Source: Capitella teleta (taxonomy: Eukaryota; Annelida; Polychaeta; Capitellidae). Taken from it: a DNA stretch of 64,000 nucleotides. This document shows positions 35,701 to 47,618 of this stretch, piece by piece; position 1 is the first letter of the stretch, and the number at the start of each line of letters is the position of its first letter. The position numbers were made by a program, and so were the translations under genes. The DNA lies in assembly GCA_000328365.1 (NCBI GenBank), contig KB307721.1:5104-69103 (forward strand), in the 5' to 3' direction. Below the pieces are notes generated by a model that had not been told where the DNA came from, did not search any database, and saw only the letters and a list, made by a program, of their open reading frames with translations.

Positions 35701-38700
35701 AAGCGTTGGAATTACTGAGCAGTGAACTCGAAGAGCAGCGTCTGCAAACATTACAGCACGCGGAGAAGCATCTCACAGAGCAGCTGACTGACCTTCAAGG
35801 CCACATGACGGTAAACAGGGCAATGATCTCAAGCAATTGCAACATTTTTTAATTTCAATCACAGGGGAAGGACATCGAGCTCCAAGTGCTGAGAGATCGC
35901 ATAAAACAGCAAGAAATGGCCATGCGGCAGCTGGCTGAGAAGGTCAAAGCTGAAGCTCACGACAAGGTAACGCAAGCACCAATCACATTACCAATCGATG
36001 ATTTCATCACCGTATTACAGGTGTATCGTTTACTTGAAGAAGAGCAGCAGAGATGGGAAGTAGAGAAAGCTAACGAAGTTGATGCGGCGTTGAACCAAAT
36101 GCGATCAGAGAGTGAGCGACAATGTCGGGCACTGAGGGAAGAATTGACGACGGAAAGAGATCTGGCGCAACAGCACCTCAGGCACATCGATTCAATCAAA
36201 CAGGTGGGATAAAATTGCCCCAGCAATTATAATTACGCCGTAAGCCCGGCGTAATTATAATAATTATTATCTGGCTGCTTGACACAACCTCGATCTCATT
36301 ACGTATTGTTGAATTTAATGATGCTATCTCATTGGAATATTACGTGTACATTATTCGGAAGTATTATTTCCAAACATCATGTAAGCTAGCATCATATTTC
36401 AGCCCAATATGTCTCTGTGTGCATTCAAAGAGCCCGGGAGGAGGGCGGGGGCTATAATTTTCCAAGTATTTAAAAACCGGCAAGCCCAACCACGCAGGAG
36501 CCTATGATATCCTGATCGATCAAATAGCGATAATACTGATTGAGTTTATCGAGGCCAACCGAGCGTGTCTTGTGAACGCTCATCGTTGTTAAAAGTTCGA
36601 ATCTTTAACTGTGCCATTGAGACGGGCATATTTCTTGTGATTGTGATCGAGGCCTACAGTCACTTATCCCGCCATGGATGTCTTTAATCTCATATATTGT
36701 ATACGAATGGTGAGCATTCCTCATTACACACGATAGCCATTTGTAAATGTAGTACACAAGGAGACATATTAAAGTATTTTAATTTAAATATAATGGTAAT
36801 GTTCAATATTTGTTTTCTTAGGAGTTGGAGGAGGCTCGCCAACAGAGCCGGCAATCATACAGAGAAAAACTGCAAGCCATGACTGCAGCAAAGGAGCAAG
36901 CTGAGCAAGACAAGGAACGGCAACTAGAGAAGCTGAAGGAAAAGCTGGAATCAGTGAGTGTCCATCCCAGCATCAGTTCAATACAGTGTGATATATATTC
37001 GCAGGACACATCGCGTACCAATGAACGCATGCGTGAAACACTCAGAAAGCAAGAAGAAGAGATATCTCGTCTACGACGAGAAAGAAAAGACCAAGAAGAG
37101 CGTGGTACTGAGACAGTATCACTAATGGAAAAACAAGACCGCTCCCTGCTTGATGACATCAACGAAGAATGTCGTCGCATTGCTGTGTTAGTTGGTGGAC
37201 AACCACGAGTGGTCAGCCATCCAACGTGAGTCATACATAGTTATTCAATGTGGGTCTGATACCTGTGCCTTCAGTTATAACTGGTCAGCTAGTCCAAACA
37301 GTCCGTCGTCTGCTCTAACCCGTAGCCCGTTAAGATCAGCAATTGCTACAGCCATGGTAAAGCCAATAATTCACTGTTTTAGAACTATTCCATGTATGCA
37401 TCTTTCAGAGCAACCTGAAAGCTGCTAATGATGATTTGCGCAAAATTACAACCACTATAAAGCAGGAACTGGAAGCGACCAAGAAAAACCTTACCAAATC
37501 AGAGAGAGAGAAAGTAAGCGAGGATTAAGTCGCAAACCTTACGGACCATCTTGATCTATCTTATCATAGAAAGAAGAATTGGACAGTGCGAAAAAACGAC
37601 TGCAAGGAGAAAAACTTCAGGCTCTGGAAGTTCTAAAAGACAGGCTTATAAAGGTCAGAATCTGGAATTGGGTCAAGGTCATTTGGGAATCGGCGGGGAT
37701 TGTCGTTTCTGTCTGTTTCTACTGTGTTCTTTAGACACGATATATGATTCCTTCTGAGTGTACTTCTCTCACTTTTGTGTCTCAAATCTGGATGTTGTAT
37801 TTTCACAGAGTCGATTAGGATTTTCAGGCTTTCTAGACCTCGTCGAAAACGAGTAAGAGCTTAAAATGATGATAACCCTCTGTTCTAATCATTACATTCG
37901 TTGTTAGTGACGCACTTAATTGTACCCTACACTTTAGCACACCATTGTTTTGACTAGGCAAATTAATGTTTCCACTGAATCAGTAGACTGTCGTAGCCAT
38001 GCACTGCTTAACTCCTTCCATTCACTCCCTTTCCCCTTTAATCCCTGCTTAATTCCCGTAATGCAGCTTCGGGGTTGACCGGTGTCACCGCTTTTAGTTT
38101 ATTTACTCCCGCGTGTTGCAGGAACACATTGCCGAAGTTGACCGCCTTCACGAGTCTCTTGGCAAGGGACAAGCTCTTCACAAAACACTTAGGCAGAAGG
38201 ATCATGAACTCAACGAGATACAACGCAACATGACTCAGTGGAAAAACCAGACAACCGAAAAACTAGCCAAGAAATTCCAGACTGAGCTCACAAGGGAATT
38301 GGACAAGTAAAGCCTACATCCTGTGTTTAATTCTCTTCTCACTGATCTGAGCTGCATTATACTTGCTTGTAACTGATAATTAATTTTGCATGGTGTGTTG
38401 GTCTAGAACATAATAGGTGACAAAGTTTTAGCGCTATTAGCTATAGCTATTAGCTATAGCTATTAGCTATAGCTAACCTTCGAATTTGAGAATTTACTCA
38501 TATCAAGATTATTGAGATAATGGTATTTTGGGTTTTTTTTGTTTTTTTTTTTTTCACAGACGCGTGAAGGAGCACAAGAAACAGAAACAAGACTGGCAAC
38601 GTGAAAATGTGAACCAACAGAGAGAAATCGAGCGATTGGAACGTGAAGTACACCGATCTCAACTTGCGCACAAACCAGTCAGTTCACCAATTATGTTAAT

Positions 38701-39347
38701 GCAAGTACAGCTATATTCTTTCCACAGCCATATTCACCCAATCGGAACCGATCGACGACTCCTAGTGCTGTATTAGAATCAAAAGTTACTGATTCAATGC
38801 AAAGTGCAAAAGTTATCATGGATAAGCTCGCGATGGAGACTTCATTGAGGAGGGCGAAGCAGCTGGGTGGATCAGTTCCAGACTTGAGCGCCGTTGGGAC
38901 TGGTGTCCCGACTTCCAACAACCTCAATAGCTCCTTCACTGAGACAGTGAGTCAATAATCTCGATGAATTGCTGATGCAAATATCCTTATTGCAGCCAAC
39001 CAAAGACCCAGGATCAGGTATTCGGAGCCACGCCCCGCTTTCCGTTCGACAACTCGAGTTGCAAGTCCAGCGAGCAGAAAACAGAGCGCGCTTAGCTGAA
39101 GAGAGAGCCAGCAAGAACGAGTCACTCCTCAATCAGAAATTGGTGGAGACTTCAAAGCTACAAGGATCATTCAGCCACCAGTCAAAGGTGTGGTCATCCA
39201 AAATGAACCGGAGAGTATTAACTTATGATTTAGCAGGAGTTGATGCAGTTGGAGAGAGCATACCAGCAGTTGCACCACCAGGCCTCAAGTCCCATACGCC
39301 CCATGAGTCCTACGCGACCACACAGCCGGATGGGTCTCAGGTCATGA
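32766..39347 (+). CDS. Long coiled-coil protein, 23 exons, about 1081 aa
   Basis: Exons: 32766-32785, 32873-33197, 33250-33333, 33382-33494, 33567-33732, 33798-33962, 34071-34196, 34376-34444, 35127-35305, 35430-35535, 35652-35810, 35865-35966, 36021-36203, 36822-36953, 37005-37225, 37275-37356, 37409-37513, 37570-37653, 38122-38306, 38560-38677, 38728-38946, 38996-39187 and 39237-39347. They total 3246 bases ending in TGA. AATAAA follows at 39364. Residues 1-115 are basic and Ser/Pro-rich (SPVRNRSP). A long heptad-type coiled coil runs to about residue 716, containing LLDDINEECRRIAVLVG near its end. A Ser/Pro hinge follows (717-744), then a second coil, a third short coil (about 1000-1050) and a tail with repeated SP motifs (SPIRPMSPTRPHSR). 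The composition suggests a centrosomal, ciliary or cytoskeletal scaffold; I do not recognise the family. The first exon (MDMLGFK) is the weakest part; all others are phase-consistent. Confidence 0.75.
36227..36260. repeat. Hairpin-forming inverted repeat in an intron
   Basis: TTATAATTACGCCG (36227-36240) and its exact reverse complement (36247-36260) flank a six-base loop. It lies in an intron of the coiled-coil gene. No target duplication was seen. Confidence 0.8.
38435..38475. repeat. Short tandem repeat, 13-bp unit
   Basis: The unit TATTAGCTATAGC occurs three times in tandem in the intron upstream of the exon at 38560. Nothing further can be inferred. Confidence 0.7.
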
Positions 39348-40047
39348 CCTGACCGTGTGTACTAATAAAAATCGATTCCTGACTGAATCAGGAGTCCGTT
39401 GTTGTTGAATATGAAGCTGTGATATCACTTTCCAATCTCTTCTTACTCCTTGTACACCTAAAGAATCATTCCAATTTCGTAAAATTTGGACCAAAAAAGC
39501 CTTGAAGCGAGCTCATTATCAATGACTTCAGTGAATTAACCCATTGTCTCCTGTGTATATCACTATATGTATTATTATTAATGGTATTCATAACTTCCGT
39601 TTGATGATGTTACCAGCTCACGAAGACTTAAATCTTTTTCATGAGTTTTTGTTCAGTAATGATCTTGGGAGTTTCTCCGTCCAGCCAACTGACGCTATTC
39701 ATGTTCTGTGATATTGTCCATATGTACATGTATTTAATCATCATGTTATCTCGTGTATCTCTTTTCTATTACTCTTATTATACAGTATTTTTATGCATTA
39801 CTGATCACTATATAGATATCTATCAAAGTATCTCCAATTGTCTTAAGGATGTACTTAAACATATCAAACACTTCTATGGGGGACCCGTCGCTCAATTCTT
39901 AAACTCAAATCATTCCCTGAGAAATGTACAATTAAGGACCAATAAATCAGTAATTGATTATTATTGTTTTATTCAAGATCTGCGATCAACATAAAATAAA
40001 ATATAAAACTGCATGACTGTCTGGAATTACTGGAGTTACGGCCCTTT
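39348..40047. other. Convergent 3' intergenic space
   Basis: About 700 bases lie between the stop codons of the plus-strand coiled-coil gene and minus-strand HIRIP3. AATAAA for the plus gene is at 39364. A TTTATT (AATAAA on the minus strand) near 39968 can serve HIRIP3. No gene is seen between them. Confidence 0.55.
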
Positions 40048-43000
40048 TCAATCAGACTCTTCATCACTAGTTATGATACCTTTCAGGTTGGGGTACCTCT
40101 TCGTAAATGGGGTTGTCTTCTTAGGAGAATTTCCATTCTTTCTACTGCGCCTGCTTCGACCTGAAACAGATATGAACACATTTAATGGTCACAACTCAAG
40201 TAAATTTAGAAATTGTTTGAATAATATTTGGAAACGATTATATGGATCGATTTTCCCTCGCTCTTGGCTTCAGAGAGATAACACCGTGGGTTTACTGCTC
40301 CACCAAAATTGATTACGTTGCATTATTCTGGGCGCCAAAGAGGAAACCCCTGGACTACTCCTATCAATAAGATTTCGAAAAGTTTTTCATTTTGTATAAT
40401 ACCATAGTCAGTAGGTCTACCCAGTCCAGTTATACAATTGGGCAGCACGGTAGAGAAAAATTGAGAAATTAGAATTCATGAGGAATGGTTATGCACAATG
40501 TTAATACCTGTGACGATTGGGGTATCAACATTGGGATCTCAACCTTATCTGGCAGATCGCAGTCAGGCTGTTTAACATAAGATCTGGAGTCATCTTTGAT
40601 GTCAAACAACCGCAATCAAAATGAGATTCTACCATTTGCTCAGTGAAATCTATCATCTCATTATCCATATTGGTTCAGTACAGTGCAACACCATGCACTT
40701 GCAATAGGTATTTAATGACTAATTATGGAAATCATAATGTACTTTGTTATGTTCTCTATTCAGATTTACGCTTGGCCATTTATGTTGACCTTTCAAAAAG
40801 ACTTTGGAGAGTGCAAAGGCAGAGAGAGATTCTCACCGCCACTGGAGATAATATTCTCAGTGTTCAATTGTTCAGCCTCTCGCCTCAGTTTCACAATCTC
40901 AACTTTAGCCATGCTCGGACGCCCTAGCACAAAAATAGAAAAAACAATAATAATTATAAAACAGATTCAAATATATTTTTTAAATTATGAGAAATAAAAA
41001 TTGCTGCCCATGGTCTCCTCAGGGTTCCCTTGTACCACACTGCCCTATCAGAATAAAGGGCCAATACGGTACAGTGGACCCTGCTGATACCAGAACTATC
41101 ATGTGATACTCCACACTCACCCTTCATGCCAGCCTTCAGCAGCAGTTTCTTGTAGACCTGGATTCTATCTTTGGTAGTTCTGCAGTTACTGAACAGGAAC
41201 CGATGGTAGTGTCCAATGGGACAAATACCACAAGCTTTGCTGATCATCTTCAGTCTCTTCAAATGTTTATCCTGAGAATGATAATCAATGATGAATTAAT
41301 TTACTCAATCATCTCAGATTGATTACTAATGATTAACTCACCTCGGAAGTATTCACACTTTGCGATTTATGACTTTGATTTGTGTTCTGATCTTCAGTAT
41401 CAGGATCAGATTCACTTGAAGAAGAATTGTTGTTCGGCTAAAAGTAAGGATAAAATTATATTTTTCCAACTCGAGGAAGAATTCATATATTGACTGACCT
41501 TTGACTCTTTTGTGACTTCCTTGGGTACCAAATCATGTTCTTCAGACTCCATTTTCCTCCGCTTGACAGTTGTTTTCTTCTCCTTTATTAGATACTGCTC
41601 CTTTTTCACTCCCCGACTTGAATCTGATTCAGTATCAGATGAACTTGATGAGGATAAGTATCGTTTTTGCACCTTTTTCCTCTCCTCAATTTTAGATGGT
41701 TTTTTCTTCATTCTCGGATTAGGCAAATCTGATTCAGCATCCGATGAACTTGATGAGGTTGAGTTTTGTTTTTGCAGCTTTTTCCTCTCCTCAATTTTAG
41801 ATGGTTCTTTCTTCATTCTCGGATTAGGCAAATCTGATTCAGCATCCGATGAACTTGATGAAGTTGAGTTTTGGTTTTGCAGCTTTTTCCTCTCCTCAAT
41901 TTTAGATGGTTTTTTCTTCATTCTCGGATTAGGCAAATCTGATTCAGCATCCGATGAACTTGATGAAGTTGAGTTTTGGTTTTGCAGCTTTTTCCTCTCC
42001 TCAATTTTAGATGGTTTTTTCTTCATTCTCGGATTAGGCAAATCTGATTCAGCATCCGATGAACTTGATGAAGTTGAGTTTTGTTTTTGCAGCTTTTTCC
42101 TCTCCTCAATTTTAGATGGTTTTTTCTTCATTTTCGGATCAGGCAAATCTGATTCAGCATCCGATGAACTTGATGAGGTTGAGTTTCCCTTTCGGGGCTT
42201 TTTGGGCTTTTTTTTCTCCTTGATTACAGATGGGTTTTTTTTCATCCTCAGATCGGACAGATCTGATTCACTGTCAGATGAGCTTGACAAGGAAAATTTC
42301 CGCTCCTGCGCAGACAACTCATCAATTTCAGCTGCTGACAGACGTTTAATATTGACTGAGCAAGATCTGGCCTTCAAAATATCGATACATATAGCCTCGC
42401 TCTTTGATTTCTCCTTATTCTCACTCTTCGCTTCTTCGGTAACATCATCCACATCCTTACTCGCTTCAGAGTCAGACAGATCTTTCATTTTCTTTGGAGA
42501 TCGTTTGCCCACACTTTTCTTTTTCTTCATCGAGAATGAGCTTTCATGAAAAGAGCCTTCATCTTCGCTTCCAGCAATCTCTACTGTTTCTTCCTCATTG
42601 TCACTAGCAAGCAAAGGTTTTCTTTTTCTCTTCCTTCGAGCTAATTTCTGAACATTTCTTTTGATTCTCTTCTTCAAGGGTGACCCTTCGTGAAGAGAGC
42701 CTTCCTCTTCCTTCTCTTCTTCTGCTGAAATCTGTTCATCTTCACTGAAGGAACAATGTATATCATTCAGGGGTGAATTTTCTTCACATTTCTCAATATT
42801 TTCTTCGAGGGTGNNNNNNNNNNNNNNNNNNNNNNNNNNNNNNNNNNNNNNNNNNNNNNNNNNGAAGAATTCATATATTGACTGACCTTTGACTCTTTTT
42901 TGACTTCCTTGGGTACCAAATCATGTTCTTCAGACTCCATTTTCCTCCGCTTGACAGTTGTTTTCTTCTCCTTTATTAGATACTGCTCCTTTTTCACTCC

Positions 43001-46000
43001 CCGACTTGAATCTGATTCAGTATCAGATGAACTTGATGAGGATAAGCATCGTTTTTGCACCTTTTTCCTCTCCTCAATTTTAGATGGTTCTTTCTTCATT
43101 CTCGGATTAGGCAAATCTGATTCAGCATCCGATGAACTTGATGAAGTTGAGTTTTGGTTTTGCAGCTTTTTCCTCTCCTCAATTTTAGATGGTTTTTTCT
43201 TCATTCTCGGATTAGGCAAATCTGATTCAGCATCCGATGAACTTGATGAAGTTGAGTTTTGGTTTTGCACCTTTTTCCTCTCCTCAATTTTAGATGGTTT
43301 TTTCTTCATTCTCGGATTAGGCAAATCTGATTCAGCATCCGATGAACTTGATGAAGTTGAGTTTTGGTTTTGCACCTTTTTCCTCTCCTCAATTTTAGAT
43401 GGTTTTTTCTTCATTCTCGGATTAGGCAAATCTGATTCAGCATCCGATGAACTTGATGAAGTTGAGTTTTGGTTTTGCACCTTTTTCCTCTCCTCAATTT
43501 TAGATGGTTTTTTCTTCATTCTCGGATTAGGCAAATCTGATTCAGCATCCGATGAACTTGATGAAGTTGAGTTTTGGTTTTGCACCTTTTTCCTCTCCTC
43601 AATTTTAGATGGTTTTTTCTTCATTCTCGGATTAGGCAAATCTGATTCAGCATCCGATGAACTTGATGAAGTTGAGTTTTGGTTTTGCACCTTTTTCCTC
43701 TCCTCAATTTTAGATGGTTTTTTCTTCATTCTCGGATTAGGCAAATCTGATTCAGCATCCGATGAACTTGATGAAGTTGAGTTTTGGTTTTGCACCTTTT
43801 TCCTCTCCTCAATTTTAGATGGTTTTTTCTTCATTCTCGGATTAGGCAAATCTGATTCAGCATCCGATGAACTTGATGAAGTTGAGTTTTGGTTTTGCAC
43901 CTTTTTCCTCTCCTCAATTTTAGATGGTTTTTTCTTCATTCTCGGATTAGGCAAATCTGATTCAGCATCCGATGAACTTGATGAAGTTGAGTTTCCCTTT
44001 CGGGGCTTTTTGGGCTTTTTTTTCTCCTTGATTACAGATGGGTTTTTTTTCATCCTCAGATCGGACAGATCTGATTCACTGTCAGATGAGCTTGACAAGG
44101 AAAATTTCCGCTCCTGCGCAGACAACTCATCAATTTCAGCTTCTGACAGACGTTTAATATTGACTGAGCAAGATCTGGCCTTCAAAATATCGATACATAT
44201 AGCCTCGCTCTTTGATTTCTCCTTATTCTCACTCTTCGCTTCTTCGGTAACATCATCCACATCCTTACTCGCTTCAGAGTCAGACAGATCTTTCATTTTC
44301 TTTGGAGATCGTTTGCCCACACTTTTCTTTTTCTTCATCGAGAATGAGCTTTCATGAAAAGAGCCTTCATCTTCGCTTCCAGCAATCTCTACTGTTTCTT
44401 CCTCATTGTCACTAGCAAGCAAAGGTTTTCTTTTTCTCTTCCTTCGAGCTAATTTCTGAACATTTCTTTTGATTCTCTTCTTCAAGGGTGACCCTTCGTG
44501 AAGAGAGCCTTCCTCTTCCTTCTCTTCTTCTGCTGAAATCTGTTCATCTTCACTGAAGGAACAATGTATATCATTCAGGGGTGAATTTTCTTCACATTTC
44601 TCAATATTTTTCTTCGAGGGTGACGTCAACTTGTCAATTTTCTCTGGTGTGAGGCTTTCAAGATTTACTTCACATGATTTGGCCTTAAATATCTCCTTGT
44701 CCTCTTCTTCACTCTTCATATCCTCTGATGCTTCCTCTTCATAATCACTAGCATCACTGTCAATCAGAGCCTTTCTCCACTGTGAACATGGTTTTCTTCG
44801 ACTTTCCAATTCTTTTTTCTTCTTCGCAGGTGAATCTTCATGAAGAGAATTTTCATCCTCATTCTTCACTATCTCTGCTGCGTCTTCTCCATCTCCAATC
44901 ACAACTGATGCTCGAGTTTTCGTTGAAGGTGATTCCTCTACATTTTTGTGCTTCGAGAGTGACGCCAACTTGTCAATTTTCGCTGGTGACAGATTTTCAA
45001 GATGTACTTCGCATGGTTCAGTCTGTGTGTCAGAACTATCCGTTTTGGATATTTCCTTGTCATTTTCTTCACTATTCATCTCCCTTGTTGCTTCTTCATT
45101 ACTTGCATCACAGTCCATCAGAGGTTTATTTCTCTTGGATGGGGATTTCCTTTCACTCTTCCTTCCATCTCTTTTCCCTTTCTTCGAGGGAGACTCTTTA
45201 CTAGCAAAGAACTCTCTTGCTCTTTTTTTGGTTTTCTTATTTTCTGAAGCCGACTGTTCCTCTTCATAAAGCGAGTCTCCATTGTCTTCTTCAGCTTCTT
45301 CTGTTATCTCTACTTCCTCCAGAAGATCAACCTCCTCGCTTTCATCACTTTTGGACTCTCTGAAAAGTTACGTTGCATGGTTGATGAGTACAGAGAACAG
45401 AAAAGACTCACGATAACTTTGCGGAAGATTCGTCTTGATCCTCTTTCTCTTCTCTTTCTTGTGTCTTGAAAGGGTAAGAAGAAACAAAAGTCAATTGGCA
45501 TGAAAGAATTGGAGACAGACGTATTGTGCAAAAACCAATTTAGGAGTCTAAGTAATTTAAATCCAAATGGGGCTTGATTATAAACATAGGATATAAATAA
45601 GTAAACAATCACAACTGCATTCCACTGACGCATGACATTAAAATAATGAAATAGCGGCTACACTATACATGAATTGCTCTTGCATCAAGATACATCATTG
45701 ACTTAATCAAATTCAGTACATGGTAGAAATGCAACAGAGATTGAGAAAGCTGAAAGCATGCAATACAAACACAATTATATCCAAATACTGCCACCAATTC
45801 TCAACAAGACAAGCACAGCCACACAAAAATGCCAGCAGCTAGAAATCCACAGAGTGAGCGGTGGCTATCAAGCCACTTCTTTTAACAGACAAACTGAATG
45901 AAAACACTGTATACATTAATTAGTATACATAAAATGAGAGGCATTTGTAAAGCTAAAACGGATGAATAAATCACTCTCAGCAGAACCTTAAAATTTGAAA

Positions 46001-46538
46001 CATCATCTTTAAATGTATGTCTCGCAAACCTAAATTCAGATTGGACACAAATGAAAGTCAATTTTAATAACCTTATCCAACAAATATTCCAGTATTAACT
46101 AGTAATTAATATTGAGTTTCAACTCATAGAGACATTGAAATTTCACTGTACCCAGATGAACCACCTGAAGCAAATTCCTAATGATGACAGCCGCAAAAAA
46201 GGAGTGGACAATGCTTGAATTAGGAGACACGCGTGTGATGCCCTCAGGACGCAAATGACGAGAGCAGAAGTGCTAATTACGCATGTTACATGTTCAGAGT
46301 GGAGTGTGCATGGCCGGATGTGCAAATGTTACTCCTTGCAGGGAGTTCAAGTGCACCAATTCATGACTCAGTAGGTCAGAGAATATAATCTGTTGGGATG
46401 CTGGGAATATTTTGACTCACGATCTTGTTGACGATTGCAAGGACAATTTCCTTCAGCTGTCCCCTCTCCTTGGCACTCAGCGTATCTTGGCCGATTTCTT
46501 CCAAATATTTGGTTCGCACAATTCGCAGGGTTATGGAA
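40048..46538 (-). CDS. HIRIP3: HIRA-interacting protein 3, histone chaperone with CHZ motif (first exon uncertain)
   Basis: Exons, 5' to 3': 46538-46421, 45464-45412, 45359-42887, 41437-41342, 41271-41121, 40923-40837 and 40160-40048 (TGA). The N-terminal exon reads SITLRIVRTKYLEEIGQDTL, matching the HIRIP3 segment around LTHSIVRRRYL. The C-terminus has the conserved block DKHLKRLKMISKACGI, then KDRIQVYKKLLLKAGMKG, RPSMAKVEIVKLR, NIISSG and finally LKGIITSDEESD, which aligns with the GIISSDGESN end of human HIRIP3. The family binds H2A-H2B through the CHZ motif and interacts with HIRA; it acts in the nucleus. The middle is a very long acidic Ser/Lys-rich region with a 35-residue repeat (9 units), making the protein at least 1029 aa, about twice human length. 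The initiator exon is not certain; 46894-46839 is a possible upstream exon (phase 2 out). The sequence is interrupted by a 50-N gap with a second, shorter version of the big exon on its far side. Confidence 0.88.
40276..40465 (-). repeat. Old, degraded SINE copy
   Basis: The order of blocks GTGGGTTTACTGCTCCACC, ATAATACCATAGTCAGTAGG and AATTGGGCAGCAC follows that of the SINE at 50999-51305, with many changes. It lies in the last intron of HIRIP3. No head or target duplication can be seen. Confidence 0.5.
41499..42813 (-). repeat. Second version of the HIRIP3 repeat exon, 5 repeat units
   Basis: This stretch repeats the 3' part of the HIRIP3 exon found at 42887-44625, almost base for base, including the donor and following intron, but with 5 instead of 9 copies of the 105-bp unit. 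It starts directly at the N gap. It is best read as the other allele placed next to the first by the assembler; a true tandem duplication is possible. Confidence 0.75.
42814..42863. other. Assembly gap of 50 N
   Basis: Fifty consecutive N lie between two near-identical versions of the same HIRIP3 exon. The round number suggests a gap of unknown size. Confidence 0.98.
43075..44020 (-). repeat. 105-bp coding tandem repeat in HIRIP3, 9 units
   Basis: Each 105-bp unit encodes 35 residues of the form NSTSSSSSDAESDLPNPRMK followed by KKPSKIEERKKVQ. Units are nearly identical, with small changes in the outer copies (K to E, V to L), the pattern of recent unequal exchange. Serines next to acidic residues resemble casein kinase 2 sites. 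Human HIRIP3 also has acidic, Ser-rich CK2-phosphorylated regions, but not this repeat. Confidence 0.9.
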
Positions 46539-46947
46539 CTGAAGAATGACACACAAAAAAGAGGATACATTTATATTGAAAAGTAGCTTGGCATCTGGCC
46601 GGTCCGATGCTTACGCTTGGCATCTGGCCTAGTAATTGAAAATATAGTGGGTGTGCACAAGACATGGAACAGCCACCTCTGCAAAATGATACATCTGAAT
46701 GCTTTCACTCCATTCCTTTCAGGCAGTGGTCGACTCAAGTATACAGCATTGAAAGACTATTAGTACTTAATTAATATGTGATGCATAATAATAAATTATT
46801 AATCTTTTTATGTGGTATTCGTGCAATAAAATTTTTACCTCTCTTTACAGGTGTCCTGATCGCTGGATTTCTCTGAAGTCCACTTTAATAAGATCTGAGT
46901 GACTTTGTTTTATTTCAAGCGCAAAGGTGAAAGGTCATTAAGGTTAA

Positions 46948-47618
46948 AGGGATGGGGAACTGAATTTTAAGTGATGTTCTATTGACTCATAGCACCAATT
47001 GATAGCATTCAGTGCCAAAAACACCATGCCTGGATGCAAGCGTAAGGAAATAATGCATTCCGAATATCGGGGTTAGCATTGGGCCTATGAGAGAATGGCT
47101 TCCATTACGAAGTATAGGAGGCAAACGTCAGCTGAGGGCTTGCCGTGATTGGTCCCGTTCCCCTCGTGAAGCTATCGATTTCAGCCAATCAGAGCAGATC
47201 ATCTTCGCCATAAAAGGACATCTTAGTTGTTTACGAAACGAAAGCGCATGCGTGGTGTACTCTGGCTGACCTCTTTACTGTTTCAGGATGAGAAACATGG
47301 TAGGTGTCCTAGAAAATTGCTTGTTAAAATAAGAAAAGTAGCGAAAAATATTTTTTTTTCGCGCCTGAGTGGTGGCAAAATGATTATTCTATCTATTTCC
47401 GAAAAGAAAATAAAAAAATATCCAGGGGTTTAGTCGCAGAACACGCTGATATGACGAGTCCCATTGTAAAAGATGGGGAACTCGGTGTTTCATCACAGCT
47501 CCTGATGTCACGCCTAAATAGCAATATATGATATTCCTTGTGTGGGCCAGGCATAGGAATCATTTTTGGTGCTTCAAATAACGACTCAAAGTCCATTTTA
47601 AACCAGTTCTCCCTCCCT
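46948..47618 (-). mobile_element. 671-bp MITE with TTAA target duplication, copy B
   Basis: It starts AGGGATGGGGAACTGA, ends CAGTTCTCCCTCCCT, and is flanked by TTAA (46944-46947 and 47619-47622). It is the reverse-oriented partner of copy A (16577-17270) along its whole length. It has no coding capacity. It lies just upstream of the 5' region of HIRIP3, about 50 bases from the possible extra HIRIP3 exon, so it may fall in the promoter. Confidence 0.85.

Noticed and set aside
39641-40312. Two plus-strand frames of about 100 codons downstream of the coiled-coil gene
   Set aside because: They lie over the HIRIP3 last exon and 3' region on the other strand and have no domain or splice support.
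41512-42549. 345-codon plus-strand frame across the HIRIP3 repeat
   Set aside because: It is the antisense of the HIRIP3 repeat exon. A 105-bp repeat (a multiple of three) keeps an antisense frame open automatically. The minus strand has the conserved ends and splice sites.
42900-44357. 485-codon plus-strand frame, FFLSSILDGFFFILG repeats
   Set aside because: Same reason: an antisense shadow of the 9-unit HIRIP3 repeat, with no splice or domain support.
46839-46894. Possible extra upstream exon of HIRIP3
   Set aside because: It fits in phase (ends GAGAG|gtaaaa) but its acceptor is weak and it has no ATG, so it was not added to the gene model, only mentioned.
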